DNA of 64,000 nucleotides from Teratosphaeria epicoccoides (taxonomy: Eukaryota > Ascomycota > Dothideomycetes > Mycosphaerellales > Teratosphaeriaceae): contig JADDMT010000046.1 in NCBI GenBank assembly GCA_021401465.1, forward strand, positions 62,001 to 126,000. The letters run 5' to 3'. Shown here piece by piece: positions 10,341-22,155 of the stretch (positions within the stretch are counted from its first letter, which is position 1; each line of letters opens with the position of its first letter). Position numbers and translations under genes: made by a program. The notes under the pieces are model-generated. The model had not been told where the DNA came from and made no database searches. It saw only the letters and a program-made list of their open reading frames with translations.

Positions 10341-11197
10341 AGCGGACGTTTCGACTGTGTAACTGGCTGTTGGGTACGATGGGGGATGATGAGTCGAAAT
10401 CGAAGTCGGTCTGGCGAATGCGGCGAACAGTTGGTACATGGAAGAATCTGAAATGATCTTGTCTGGAAGCTCTTATATCTCGATCAGTGCACCGTGCGCC
10501 TTGCCATGATCATACATTGACGACAGAGTCGATCGCGGTGAAGCAGTCGAGGCAGTGACGTCCGGCTGCCCACAAGCCTGATCAGAAGGAGCGATCGATG
10601 CACGTGCAAGCGTGGCATATGCGCACGAGAGGCGTTTGATTGCCACATGTCAATATCTCCCGGAGTATGCTGTCGGGAAGGGAGAAGCTTCGTTCGCAGG
10701 TTGAATCCGCAGGGAGCATGTTCCTTAAGTCTCACCGTTGTCCACCTCGCAGTGGAAGCGAGACGTTTCTATGATTGGGTGAGTAGCTTCTGGCGGACGA
10801 AGTGCCTCAAGCAGGAAACTCTTCACGGGCGGTCGTACTGCTGCAATCCCAGGCGGTTCAGATGCTACAGATTTGAGCTCAAGTCCAAAATATCTCAGCT
10901 GCGGGCTTACAAGTACAGTCACGTAGGATTTGTGCTGCTCTGATGGCCGAGGCGGAACAGGAACAGATACTGCCCATCTACTCCTGCAAGACTCGCTGCA
11001 TTTCCCAAATTTCATCAGGCGATCGTGCCGCGTTCGGAAAGTCCCGCTTTCGCACCCGGCGGGCTCGTTGAGGCCATTTCCCGAGCGGAAGCTGGACAGA
11101 TGTGAGCGACGGCTGCTGAATTGCTGCCGCTGCAGCAAGCGGTCCTGCACATTCCATCTTGCTTACTGCTCTGCACTCGAGTGCAATAAGAGTCACG
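10341..11197. other. Intergenic region
   Basis: This holds the promoter of the secreted 8-Cys gene and the 3' flank of the G-patch gene. Short frames on both strands lack conserved features. I see no gene. Confidence 0.55.
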
Positions 11198-12001
11198 TCA
11201 TGGCCTCCGTCTCGCTCTTCTGAACGCACCTATATCAAGCCCAGCGCTCATCTGCTCGTGACCCAGATACCGCTCGACTTCCTCACTCCTGTAAAACGCA
11301 TTCCTCAAATTTTCCGCCTTCCGTTCCTTCTCACCTGCCAACACCTGCGCTTTCCCTGCATCCAGCTTAACAGCCCTTTCGTCGAGCTTCTCCACAGTCC
11401 CATCGACCTTCGCGCCGATACCCGCTCTGTCAATCTTCTCCATGGCCTTGACAGGCTGCAGTCGTCCTTCGCTACCTTTCGCACCGAGACCGAGGCGTGC
11501 ATCCGGATCCCAACCTTGGCTTTCGAGTACTGCCAAGCCTTTGCGCCTCCGGTCAACGTTGGAGGGGGGGTGAGAGTGCTGCAGAGCGATTTGGTGAGTG
11601 AGCGTGCTTTCATGCGCAGTTGTGGTCGCTGGATCTATTGGTCGACTGCATGTCTCGCATACTGCCTCTTGTGCAGCGTTTCGCGTTGAGAGGGCGTCCT
11701 GGATTGAGCCACTCCTTGCGTGCGCCGGCAGTCTGGATTTGGATTCAGATCGTGGGGTGAATACGACACCATCTGCTGGCGGTGCAGACGACGATCGTTC
11801 ATGTTGCCGTTGGCTCCTACGCACTACGTTCAAATACCTATCCGCCGCTGAGAGACCAGAGGGCGTCACGGGTAAGCTTTGCACACTTGGGGTGTGCTCA
11901 GTGGAGGCAACGAACTGTACTCGCTTGCGTTTGATGCCCGCGCCAAAGTACCGCTGGTCTCGCAGAGGCACCTCGTAGTCCTCTTCCAGATATGCCGCCA
12001 T
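11198..12001 (-). CDS. G-patch domain protein (GPANK1/Cmg1-like)
   Basis: Single exon, 267 aa. The centre has a short Cys/His segment (CETCSRPIDP, then HESTLTHQIALQHSHPP) directly before a G-patch: KGLAVLESQGWDPDARLGLG, then KGSEGRLQPVK. The order zinc-like segment then G-patch matches the GPANK1 family and yeast Cmg1. The N-terminus is Ser/Arg-rich and the C-terminus Lys/Glu/Arg-rich (DERAVKLDAGKAQVLAGEKE). G-patches bind RNA or activate DEAH helicases, so a nuclear RNA-processing role is likely but the partner is unknown. The gene is divergent from the SDR gene, with 202 bp between start codons. Confidence 0.75.
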   Translation of the reverse strand: MAAYLEEDYEVPLRDQRYFGAGIKRKRVQFVASTEHTPSVQSLPVTPSGLSAADRYLNVVRRSQRQHERSSSAPPADGVVFTPRSESKSRLPAHARSGSIQDALSTRNAAQEAVCETCSRPIDPATTTAHESTLTHQIALQHSHPPSNVDRRRKGLAVLESQGWDPDARLGLGAKGSEGRLQPVKAMEKIDRAGIGAKVDGTVEKLDERAVKLDAGKAQVLAGEKERKAENLRNAFYRSEEVERYLGHEQMSAGLDIGAFRRARRRP

Positions 12002-12203
12002 ATCAATTTGCTGACCAAGATACGAATGAATCTGTCAGGGCTGACTCGTGTTCCCGGCGCCACAACAGCGACGTCATCGCCGCGAGGTCCCATGTGGCAT
12101 CTGAAACACACGTGGCTGAAGTGCACTTTCCATCTCGAGAGCCGTTCAGGATGCATCGTCCATCTTTCTCTCTTCATGCCCGCTCAGGGCCCACAGCGCC
12201 TCC

Positions 12204-13561
12204 ATGCCCGTCTACATAGCCAAGACGGCGTTGGACGAAGGCCTTGACAAAGTCCCGTTTGTCTGGCCTATCCTCAAGGCCATCCCATGGCTCCTCATCC
12301 TGTACCTGGCTAAGCTGTTCTTCTCCGGCGCAAGCAACAAGAGCGAGAGAAACATGCATGGCAAAGTCGTGCTGGTCACTGTACGATCTATGCCCAAAGA
12401 GGAAGGCACGCACTGGAGCTGACCGTGACATTGTTGCAGGGCGGTACCAGCGGCATAGGCGAAGCAGCGGTTCGCGAACTCGCAACTCGAGGAGCTCAAA
12501 TTGTGCTATTGACCCAGCATTCTCTGGGCGACCCATTCGTAGTAGACTTTATCGATGATTTGAGGAAAGAAACCGACAATCAGCTGATAACCGCCGAGCA
12601 AGTGGACCTGGCAAACTTGCACAGCATACGAACATTTGCAACGAAATGGATCGACAATGCGCCGCCACGCCGTCTGGATCTAGTTGTGCTATGCGCGGAC
12701 ACACTGACGATAAGTACGGGCAAGGTAGCTAGCACGACCGAAGGCGTTGAGCTGAACTGGCAGATCAATTACCTGGGCAACTTCCATTTGCTGTCTATAC
12801 TATCTCCAGCGCTGCGAGCACAGCCACCTGATCGCGATGTGAGAGTGCTATTTGGAACATGCAGCTCCTACATAGGCGGCGACCTTCTCCATATAACTCA
12901 GCAGACCCCGACCGCACCAAAGGAGAAGAAGGGCAAGTCAGCAAAGGCCACGGTCACCGCAACGCAAGAACCTACCAAGTACTCTCCCGCCAACGCATAC
13001 GCAACTTCGAAGCTCGCCCTCACGACCTTTGCTCTCGCATTCCAGAAACACCTCTCATCCTACAAACGCAAAGATGGCTTTCCAAACAACGCCCGCATCC
13101 TGCTTGTCGATCCAGGTCTGACTCGTACCCCAGGAACCCGACGCTGGCTCACGTCCGGTACGCTCCTCGGTCTTCTCTTTTACCTCGTCACTTATCCGAT
13201 CTTCTGGCTTGTCCTTAAGTCCCCGCATATGGGCGCGCAGTCCTTCCTTTACGCAGCGATGGAGGAACGGTTCGGTCGTGGCGAGGGTGGACAGTTGATC
13301 AAGGAGTGTAGAGAGAGGAGGTACATGCGATCCGAGGTGGAAGATGAGCAGGTGCAGAAGAAGCTGTGGGAATATTCCGAGCAGATGGTTCAGGAGGCTG
13401 AGAAGAGAGGTGCAGAGTACAGGGCGAAGTTCAAAAGGGAGCAGCAAGATAAGAAGGATGAGGAGGAGGCGATCAAGGAGGCGCGGGAGTACAAGGAGAA
13501 GATTGGCAAGAAGGATGGGCAGAGGAGTGAGGGCAGCAGGCGCAGTAAGAAAGCTGAATAA
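12204..13561 (+). CDS. Membrane-anchored short-chain dehydrogenase/reductase (Env9-like)
   Basis: Two exons, 12204-12380 and 12440-13561 (59-nt intron, GTACGA...CAG), 432 aa. An N-terminal hydrophobic segment (WPILKAIPWLLILYLAKLFF) anchors the protein. The Rossmann motif VLVTGGTSGIG is built across the splice junction. The active-site Y-x3-K is Tyr246/Lys250 (YATSK), and LNWQINYLGNFHLL is the usual helix with the catalytic Asn. A second hydrophobic stretch (GTLLGLLFYLVTYPIFWLVL) follows the core, and the last 90 residues are a highly charged Glu/Lys/Arg helix. This architecture resembles yeast Env9 and retinol-dehydrogenase-like SDRs of ER or lipid droplets. The substrate cannot be read from sequence. 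Confidence 0.85.
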
Positions 13562-14999
13562 CTTAGGCCGCGCACGCCGAATTTGTGTTGCCGCAAAGTG
13601 TGAAACGACGAAAGAGGCTGAGCAATCACGCCTGCAGACGTGCATTAATTCTCCAAAAAGATAGGGGACTAAAGGCGACGAAGACTTTCACGCAACCGTC
13701 AACGCCGTCTAATCCGAAGCCATCTGCCGACACGCCATTCAACCCTAGGCACAACATGCCGCACCGCACAGCTGCATGCATGCCGCGCGTATAACATCAA
13801 CGATTCAAGGGACTGGCTATTCGCAGAGTGCAGCTAAGAAACGTCTAAAAAGCGCGGGTGATCTGCCGCGTTAAGCCGCGTCTTGTGGCCCTTGGCTGCC
13901 GATTGCGTGCCGTGGCAGCTGCAGAGGCGACGGCAATTCTGACAATGCCATGGACGGAGTTGACCGGATGCAGAGGTGGGTCAGCAATTGTGGTTGTGTT
14001 TGATGGACGGCAGTTCTGCAATGCACGCCACACGGCTTGTCGCAGCCTTTGGTACCTTGTGCTGCATATGTTGACCATGACCACCGCTAATGTTGCGTCC
14101 AGCGCGATAGTTACGCGACGGTCGATACCTGGAATCAAAACACGCAATCCAGTCATTTTCATCTGTGGGTCGCGAATGGCACTTTCGCAAAGCACGGTCT
14201 ATCGCAGACTGGAGACAAGCCCTCAGGACAAGCCCGAGTCTTGAATGCGCATATAGGCATCGTAAACGGATGTCGACATGCAAGGTAATAAAGCGTAATA
14301 ATGCTAATCTATCTCAAAATGTCTGCCTGTAATTCTAGTTTTATCCCTAAAAAATTACTGGCTTACATCACTGTCAGCACCTATCTGGCCGTAGATGGAA
14401 TCTGATGTCGGCAAGAATTTTGAAAACCGCGTTTTGCATGGCTAGCCAGTAACAAGCACATTCCATCGTTTCCAAAGCTGCAGTGTGCCAATGCGCGCCT
14501 CAACTGTACACTGCGGGTTCAGTAACGTGTGGTCTCCCTCCACGCCACAGCACATCATGTAAACCTCGTGTCTCCATCTCCGTCCGCACCCGTTTCCCCG
14601 AGCATCATCCTTCATTCACCTCACCCTCATCCACTGCAGCAGTGAAATCGAGGCCGGACGCTTGCACTAGATTCCAGGGTCAGTGCCAGATCAGCGGAAG
14701 TCGCACTATACCGATGCTGCTGCCAGCATTTCTGAGAGGAGGAGGCGGTGGATGGCTCGGCTCAAGTCTGATGCTGGACGCGAAGACCAAGCGACCGATA
14801 GACGTACCTTGGTAGTTCGTCCTCGCTGGTGTATTGGAATGTCTGTATCGTGCGGAATTATGTCCGCTGCGTGGGTTCCAAGGGTTCCAAGGATCTGGGC
14901 ATTGCAGATTGAAGATCACAAAAGTTCAAGACGTGACAGATCAGCTTCTACAACATCCTCGGGTCATTACACGTCGACATCCAGACACCGAGTCGGATC
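13562..14999. other. Intergenic region upstream of THR4
   Basis: 1.4 kb, locally AT-richer at 14280-14360. There are only short unconserved frames on both strands, with no signal peptides or convincing splice sets. The right end is the THR4 promoter; no clear TGACTC (Gcn4/CpcA-type) site was seen close to the start. Confidence 0.5.
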
Positions 15000-16839
15000 A
15001 TGGTCCCCTACAGCGCCTCGCAACGCTATCTGAGCACAAGAGGCGGCTCATACGATGTGAGTGCTCCGACTTTGAGTTTTGGCACCGGCATCGCGCACTG
15101 GAGCTCACGCTGAGAAGTTTGCAACCAGCTCTCGTTCGAAGAAGTCGTCCTCAAAGGACTTGCTAGCGACGGCGGGTTGTTCATCCCGGAAGACATTCCC
15201 GGCTTACCCACCGATTGGGCGAGGCAATGGAGAGACAAGACGTTTGAAGAATTGGCATTCGAGATATTCAGTCTATACATTAGTCGGGAAGAGATACCAG
15301 AAAATGACTTGACGCATATCATTCAGCGGAGCTACAGCACGTTTCGCGCAAAAGACATTGTGCCGATGGTGACGTTGGATGGTGGTGAGGGCAGGGAAGT
15401 CCATCTTCTGGAGCTCTTCCATGGCCCGACATTCGCATTCAAGGATGTTGCCTTGCAGTTCCTGGGCAACTTGTTCGAGTATTTCCTAGTACGGCGGAAT
15501 GAGGCTCGACAAAGCAAGACCCGCGAGCACCTGACGGTCATTGGTGCGACGTCTGGGGACACTGGGTCCGCCGCCATCTACGGCCTGCGAGGGAAGAAAG
15601 ACGTCAGCGTGTTCATCATGCACCCGAAGGGCAAGGTCAGCCCGATACAGGAGGCACAGATGACGACTGTGCTGGACGCAAACGTACATAACCTGGCGGT
15701 GGAAGGAACTTTCGATGACTGCCAGGTGAGGAGAGCGAGCATTCTGAGCTCCGGAGGTTTGAAGTAACGCTAATATGCTCGCTCAGGACATCGTCAAGGC
15801 CCTTTTTGCTGACCCGGAGATCAACCAATCGCACAAGCTTGGTGCGGTCAACAGCATCAATTGGGCCCGCATCCTTGCTCAGATCACATACTATATCCAC
15901 TCATATTTCACATTGTCCCGACAGCTCGGCGAAAGCAAACCGACTGTACGCTTCGTAGTGCCTACCGGAAACTTTGGCGACATTCTGGCGGGCTACTTTG
16001 CCACGCGCATGGGCCTGCCGGGCGACAAGCTTATCGTGGCGACGAACGAGAACGACATACTGCATCGATTCTGGAAGACCGGGTACTACGAAAAGCAACC
16101 TGTGCATGGCCGCGAAGCGGAAGGCGGGTTCGAACTGGACGGCGTCAAGGCCCACGAGAGTGGAGTCAAGGAGACACTGGCACCTGCTATGGACATTCTC
16201 GTCTCGTCCAACTTCGAAAGACTTCTGTGGTATGTGGCTTACGGCACCAGCAAAGTGGAGGAGGTCAATCGGAGAAGAATGGAAGCCGGCGAGAAAGTGA
16301 AAAGCTGGTTAGGTCAACTGAAGAGCGAAGGTGGGTTTGGCGTCAACCAAGAGATGCTGGCATCTGCCAAGGAGCATTTCGACAGCGAGCGTGTCAGCGA
16401 CAAGCAGACCGTTCAGACAATACAAGAAATCTATGCGCAGACTCTGCCGTCTGCCAAGCAGGCGAATGGACACGCGACCGGTGCACCAGCGACCACAGGC
16501 ACTACGCACGACGGCCACTATATCCTCGACCCACACTCAGCAATCGGTGTAGCCGCCGCCCTGCGCAGCATAGCCGGCACGAAAGGCGCCTCCGAAAGCA
16601 CCGGCAAGCACTTCGTACATCACATCAGTCTTGCAACCGCGCATCCAGCCAAATTCTCCAACGCGGTGGAGTTGGCTTTGAAAGACGTGCCGGGCTTCTC
16701 CTTCGAGACCGTGCTGCCAGAGCAATTTGTAGGTCTGGAGCAGAAGGAGAAGCGTGTTACGGGCACGAAGGCGGATTGGCAAGCTGTCAGAAAGATTGTG
16801 GTGGATCAGGTCGAGGAGGAGTTGAGGGGTCAGCGATAG
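15000..16839 (+). CDS. THR4: Threonine synthase
   Basis: Three exons: 15000-15056, 15129-15725 and 15787-16839, 568 aa. The first exon encodes only MVPYSASQRYLSTRGGSYD and joins LSFEEVVLKGLASDGGLFIP, the standard start of fungal Thr4. The PLP lysine is Lys124 in FHGPTFAFKDVALQ. Phosphate-binding and core motifs follow (VIGATSGDTGSAAI; FVVPTGNFGDILAGYFA; KLGAVNSINWARI). The enzyme converts O-phospho-L-homoserine to L-threonine, the last step of the pathway, in the cytosol. It is somewhat longer than the yeast protein because of a linker (about TLPSAKQANGHATGAPATTG) before the C-terminal domain. Introns of 72 and 61 nt have standard ends. Confidence 0.96.
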
Positions 16840-17072
16840 GACGAGGATTCTTTGAGCCTACTGGACAGTGATGAGGAGGATGGTGGTGGTACGCCTGGTG
16901 CGATGCTTGGGACGAGGTCAAATGCGAAGGGAGCTGGACTTGCATTCTTGGCGAGGGCGCTTGCGAACCCGGTATAGCGCGGGATCGCCGTCAAGACCAG
17001 AACCCCAAAAATGGTACTGTATGCTACATGCGTCCACTCGACTATTCCACTCTCCTCCCCGTTGATCCTCTC

Positions 17073-17474
17073 TCAAGGGTTGCTATTGACGTTGCATGTC
17101 GCCTTTCCTAGCACCGGTTTATTGAGGGTACAGTCTTGCCCTTCCGTCAACGGCGTACAGGGCGTAGTCTACAAGATTGATGCAACTACACATCAGCAAG
17201 AGTATTCAGATCTCATTCATGACCATGCGCCATGCATGCGAGGACCACACGGGCTGGAAATATAGACTCACATCGTCACAAGGCACCGGCGTCCTGCCCA
17301 TTCCCACCTCAAAGTGATTGGGCACGCACGTCCCGGCGCCTCCGGTCAATTCGCAATGCTGCGAAAAGAGAGAATTAGCGGTGACTTTGAGCGGAACGAC
17401 TGGACAAGTGGAGCGTAGCGCACCCATCCCCAGCCGCGAGAGGCGAAGACGGCGATGGCGAGGAGGAACTTCAT
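17073..17474 (-). CDS. Small secreted six-cysteine protein (77 aa), effector-like
   Basis: Three tiny exons by eye: 17424-17474, 17272-17358 and 17073-17168, with introns of 65 and 103 nt (GTGCGC...CGCAG; GTGAGT...TTGTAG). The sum, 234 nt, stays in frame. Exon 1 encodes a signal peptide (MKFLLAIAVFASRGWGW). The mature part has six Cys: HCELTGGAGTCVPN, then VPCDDTTPC, then GQDCTL and KATC; this even number fits three disulfides. No domain is recognised. It could be an effector, antimicrobial or cell-surface peptide. An alternative acceptor for exon 3 (ending TGTAG at about 17184) would give a shorter tail with one fewer Cys, and is less attractive. A 25-bp tandem repeat lies 140-240 bp upstream. 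Confidence 0.65.
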
Positions 17475-18262
17475 GGTGATTCTGTGGGGAGCGGTCAAGT
17501 CAGGCGCAAGGGGGTGTCGAAGCGATCATGTAGATATGAAGGTGTCGTTATTCCTCTTGCGCAGGGAACAAGTGCGTTTCGTCGCGAAGCCACGTGGGTG
17601 GCTGAGCGCGATGATGTCTCAGGACGAGACTGTTGCCGAAGTCTCAGGACGAGACTGTTGCGGATGTCACAGGACGAGACTGTTGCGGATGTCACAGGAC
17701 GAGACTGTTGCGGCTTTGGGCCGCAGATTACCACAAGACATCATCGTACTTTCCTGTGCGAGTCCCAGACTCAGGCTGTACATGCTGACGTGAGAGCAAT
17801 TTGTGGCTTGTTGTCTCAAGCAAGATACAGCTGGCCTTCGCACGCAGGAGACAAGCAATCAAGGACGGATGGAAGAGTTTCCAAGCCCGAGAGGAATCAC
17901 AGTCAAGAGTACCTGCACGCCATCTACTCATGCATATCTGATGGAGCCGACATCGCTCACCATGCCCGAATATCCGCATAGCGCAACAAATACAGGCCCC
18001 AAAATGCAGCAGACTGTTGCAATGCAATCAACACCTGTAACAAGCAACAACGCAATCCATCTGTACCGTCCCGCAACCTGCCAATGCCAAGTAATGTTTA
18101 GTCTCCATAGCCATCCTTCCTGTGGTAATGTGGTTGAAAAAAAACCCATGATGCAAGTCGCAGTGATCGTGGTAGCCAAACGACGCGGCGAGGTTATTAT
18201 ATCCAGGGCTGGAGCCAGGACTGACACTGCTCGACCGTCTCGTCGGTCAAAGTGAGAAGACA
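17475..18262. other. Intergenic region with tandem repeat
   Basis: This is the upstream region of the six-Cys gene and the 3' flank of the long Ser/Pro-rich gene. Apart from the 25-bp repeats at 17616-17715, I see nothing gene-like. Confidence 0.55.
17616..17715. repeat. Four tandem 25-bp repeats upstream of the six-Cys gene
   Basis: Units start at 17616, 17641, 17666 and 17691. All share the core AGGACGAGACTGTTGC; copies 1-2 begin GTCTC and copies 3-4 begin GTCAC. The period is exactly 25. Its position in the promoter makes it a possible array of regulator sites or a length-variable minisatellite. Confidence 0.92.
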
Positions 18263-21200
18263 TCACTTGGATGCGACGGCGCCAGAGCCAACGCCGGAGA
18301 TCGCATTCTCTCCAGTCGTGCTGTCCTTACGACCAAGACCCCAGGCCTTGTGCCACAGCCCTTTCCCCTTCGGACTGACTGGCTCGCCACCCGTAGCAGA
18401 AGTCTCCTTGTCCTTACCGTTGTTCGAAACCTTGATGCCTACCTTGCCAGCAATGTGCTCGAACTTTGCCCTGGCCGGCGACCCCTTGGTCGGGCTGTCT
18501 TTCTTCGGACTACTCCTCGGCGACATAAGCGGCGACGCTGGCGGATTCGACATACCATCGAGGCTACCTTCCTTGAAGTGGCTGTTGTAGGTACGAGAGG
18601 CAGCGCCACTGTTGTCGCTCATGACGCCTCCGTGAGGTCGTTGAGTGAGTGCGGGTCCTGCAGCCGGATGAGCATGCGTCAGCTTTGGTGCGGCAGGAGG
18701 GAGGAAGTCGGAAGTATCATGCATACCATCAAACTGGCTTGGGACCTGAGCGAAGAATCCAGAAGCTAAGCCAGCGTGCTGAGCCACGGAGCTGATCGAT
18801 TTGTACTCCAAATGGGGACTGAACACGCGATGGCCGGGCCAGTGGCGGTAGAGGTTTGAGTCGATGCTTGTCATACTTGGCAGACGAGCGTCCGCCTCAG
18901 GGATTTCGTTGGTAGATGTGATGCTCTTACTGATGGAGGCGGCTCTCGACAGCGGATTCGGCTCATTGCCGGAGCATATCTTCTGCAGCAGAGGGATCGT
19001 GGAGCCTTGACTGTCTTGGAAGCCATGAGTAGCGAGCGTCTCATTTTTGGGTCCAACGAGCTCGTCTGATGGCTTTGACTGACGCTGCACCATAGACGAA
19101 GTCCGAGCCGGGAAGTGGAAGCCACTGAGAGAGCCGCTAGGGACTGCTGCAGGCATGTCAGGCAGTGGACCGCTCCCATGCTGCCTTGCCCAGGCGCCGA
19201 GATTGAGTGGGCCTTCGGTTACATGAGGCCCATCAGCAGCCGGTGTGAGGACGGCGTTCTCGTTCTGCGGAGCAAGAATTGCTTGCTTCAGAGTGTCCAT
19301 GCAACCCTGCGCCTCGATTGGCATCAGTGCATTGCGACGACCATCGCTGCGTTGTGCGACGCTAACAGGACTTGGCCGCCGCGAAGTCTGCTTGGTTGGA
19401 CTACCATTCGAGTGATTGGTCGCGGTGCCAACATTGGTCACGCTGCTGCTGGCAGAGCTAGCCTTCTTCAAGCCGGCGCAGTAACCCTCGATCCAGTCTG
19501 CAGAACGATCGATAGCAGGAGCTTGGCGCTCGAGACCTGCCTGGTAGCCTTCGACGAAATCGCGTGGTTTCTTCAAGAAGTCCCCGTCACCGTATGGGCT
19601 CGACTGAACGCAGAGCTCGTCTTGAAGGTGATTGTACTTCTCTGGCGAGGACGAGGGCTGCGTAGGGAGCTGCTCAGGACGTTCCTCGACGAAGACAAAG
19701 CCGCGACGCTTGATCTTGGGACTGAGATTGTGCTTCTCACGATCGGGTATAGCGTCAGTCTCGTGCCCATGACTCTGACGCTCCCAGGTGCTGTCGTCAA
19801 TGCGGACGGGCAGTTGAGTCCTGCTGAGCACCGCATCTGCGTTGACAGGTGTGCCGGGCGGAGGAGCAGGTGCAGTCGGATGTGGGCTGGCAACTTCGTA
19901 TTCCTGACTGACAGCCTTGGGCTTCTCCGGGGTGGTTGAGCGCGGGCTCAGCTTCGAATCATGGCGTTGCAGATCGACGTTCTCCTTGTTCTTTGGAATG
20001 ATACCGGGTGGATCAGGGTACTCATGCCTTCTGGTAGAATACTCGCGAGTGTCGCGAGGAAAGAAGTCGGCGGTTTCGAAGCTGGCAATGCTTGAGCTCT
20101 GGACGAGAGGCCTCTGAGATGGGCTAGCTGGCTCATCTGGGTTGTTGATCACCCGAAGGGGTCCTCCAAGACACGGATTGATTTGGTGGAAGGGCGCCAT
20201 CGGCGTTGGCGCGCGGCCCTCGACAGACTTCATCGCACGTCGAGGCTCGTTGTTACTCTGCGGAGAGACGCTCTGTCCAGGCTTATACACCGGGCTCATC
20301 GGGTTCAGACTAGACTTGAGACTCTTTGACTCTGGTGCCTTAATAGGCACAGCGTGCGATTGGCGTGAAGGGGAGATCTTGTCGAGATCTGCCACGGAGC
20401 ACGAGCCGTCGTTCTGGGGTAAATCGGCGGCTTTCGGCGATATCTGTTGCGGCGCAGTTGCAGCTGGCTGCACTGCTTGTTCCTGGGTGACGACAGAAGG
20501 TGCCGCCTCTAGCTGCGGCGGAAGGGCAATTGCTGACAAAGAACCATCGAATGGGGGTGGCTGCGCAAGCATCGCAGGCGGCGGCATGGCCCACGGCTGA
20601 CCGTAAGCAGAATCAGGCGACGGCGTTGGCTGAATACTCCATGGCGCTTGGAACGGCGGCGGCTGCATAGCTCCCAGCCATGGACCTAGCATAGCCGGAG
20701 GACCTTGCTGAACAGGCATCTGAGGTACATTCTGGCGCTGGTGAGGGAAGCCCGGTAGACGAGATGTCGTTGGCGACATTGATCTCCTCAGTCCTGCATG
20801 CTTTGGTCCCAATGGGATATCTAGCGGCTGCGTCTGATCACGAAGGCTCTTGAGTGCCTTGCGAACATTGTCCATGCTAACCACCAGCTCCCGACGTTTT
20901 GTGACCAGAGCCTCTTTGGCAGCACGACCCATGGTGCGACCGTGGATCACCTCGGTCTTGTTGAGATCCTTCAGCTCGCCATCCAGCTTTGAGTATTCGA
21001 GCTCCAAAGCGGTGATCTGGGCGGCGTGTGGTGGTTCGGACGCGACGGAAACCGAAGTTTGACGCGGTTGAGAGGCGGCAGGTGGAGGTGCTGCAGCATT
21101 CGTTTGTCCAGCTGGTGGTCCACGCTGGGTTATCTTGAGGTTAGGTGCGGGCATGTACAGCTGAAGAGCGCCATCAATCTCGGTCAGAGGCAGGACTGTG

Positions 21201-22155
21201 CCATCCACGATCTGACACAGGCGGCCATTGACGTCCTGGGCGACGAAGCCGTTTTGGGTTGCCTGTGACCACTGCACCTTGCCGACCGGATGGTTGGGTG
21301 CGAACTTGACCAGCCCGCCGTTGATCTGCACGGCACTATACCCATACCGAGGGTGGCAGAGCGGAGACTGCTCGCTGGGCACAATCCGGCCGCCAGCAGT
21401 GACACGAACGTGCTGAGGCGAGCCATGTGCTTTGACGAGAGATTCAATCTTCTTCTTGCGCAGTGAAGGCGTGGGTGACTGGCGTTGTCTCCATGGCCCT
21501 CCGCGCATTGACTGATTGTTTGGTGCTATCTCACCGAGAACGCCGGGAAGTTTGACGACAGGACGACCTACCAGTGGCCGATCCGTTGCTTCGTGCACAT
21601 TTGTCGATCGATTCTCCTTATCGGAAGGGATGCGAAGCGAGTTGGCAGACTGCCGCGATCTCCACGAGCGCGCTGCAAATGACTTCGAGCCGCGAAGAAC
21701 GTGCTCTGCAGGTGCGTCTTCCGTCAGCAATGACGAGGATGAGCGCTTGTCTTGATCAGGGGTAGGAGAATCGACAAGCTGGTCTACCCAACGGGCGTGG
21801 TGATGGAAGCTCGTCGGAGACGGCTCGCATGGAGGAGGAATGGGACAAGCCATGTTGAATGTCTCATGCCGTTGAAAGATGTTGCCGGTTCGAGGACGAC
21901 CGGCCGCAAGAATATGAAATGAGGTGTGAGAGACGCGTTGTTTATGTGTTGATGTCGAGGAGCGTCTGTGCACGGAAGCGAACAAGCTAAGCGGATCATA
22001 CCTTTTACAAGCTCCGCGTCCTCGCCGTCATGCTCCTCAATCGCCTCTCGTAGCTTCGCTTGCGACGTGGCATTGCGCAGGCGGCGCAGCTCTTCTGCCG
22101 AGTATGTACGACGTGCCGATTGGGTCGTTGTGATCGTGGAAGTACTGCCGGCCAT
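18263..22155 (-). CDS. Large Ser/Pro-rich fungal protein of unknown function
   Basis: Proposed two exons: 22002-22155 and 18263-21705, 1198 aa. Exon 1 encodes MAGSTSTITTTQSARRTYSA and ends ELVK; joining at the CTGCAG acceptor gives ELVKEHVLRGSKSFAARSWR in frame. The 296-nt intron is long for this window, and its 3' part is itself open in frame, so a start inside it (Met near 21849) remains possible. The protein is mostly low-complexity Ser/Pro/Gln with one predicted coiled coil at about 280-335 (ELEYSKLDGELKDLNKTEV). Two related short segments (DFVEGYQAGLERQAP and DWIEGYCAGLKKA) lie further on, and the C-terminus is Lys/Gly-rich (KGKGLWHKAWGLGRKDST). No transmembrane segment or catalytic motif is visible. 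It looks like a scaffold or regulatory protein. Confidence 0.7.
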
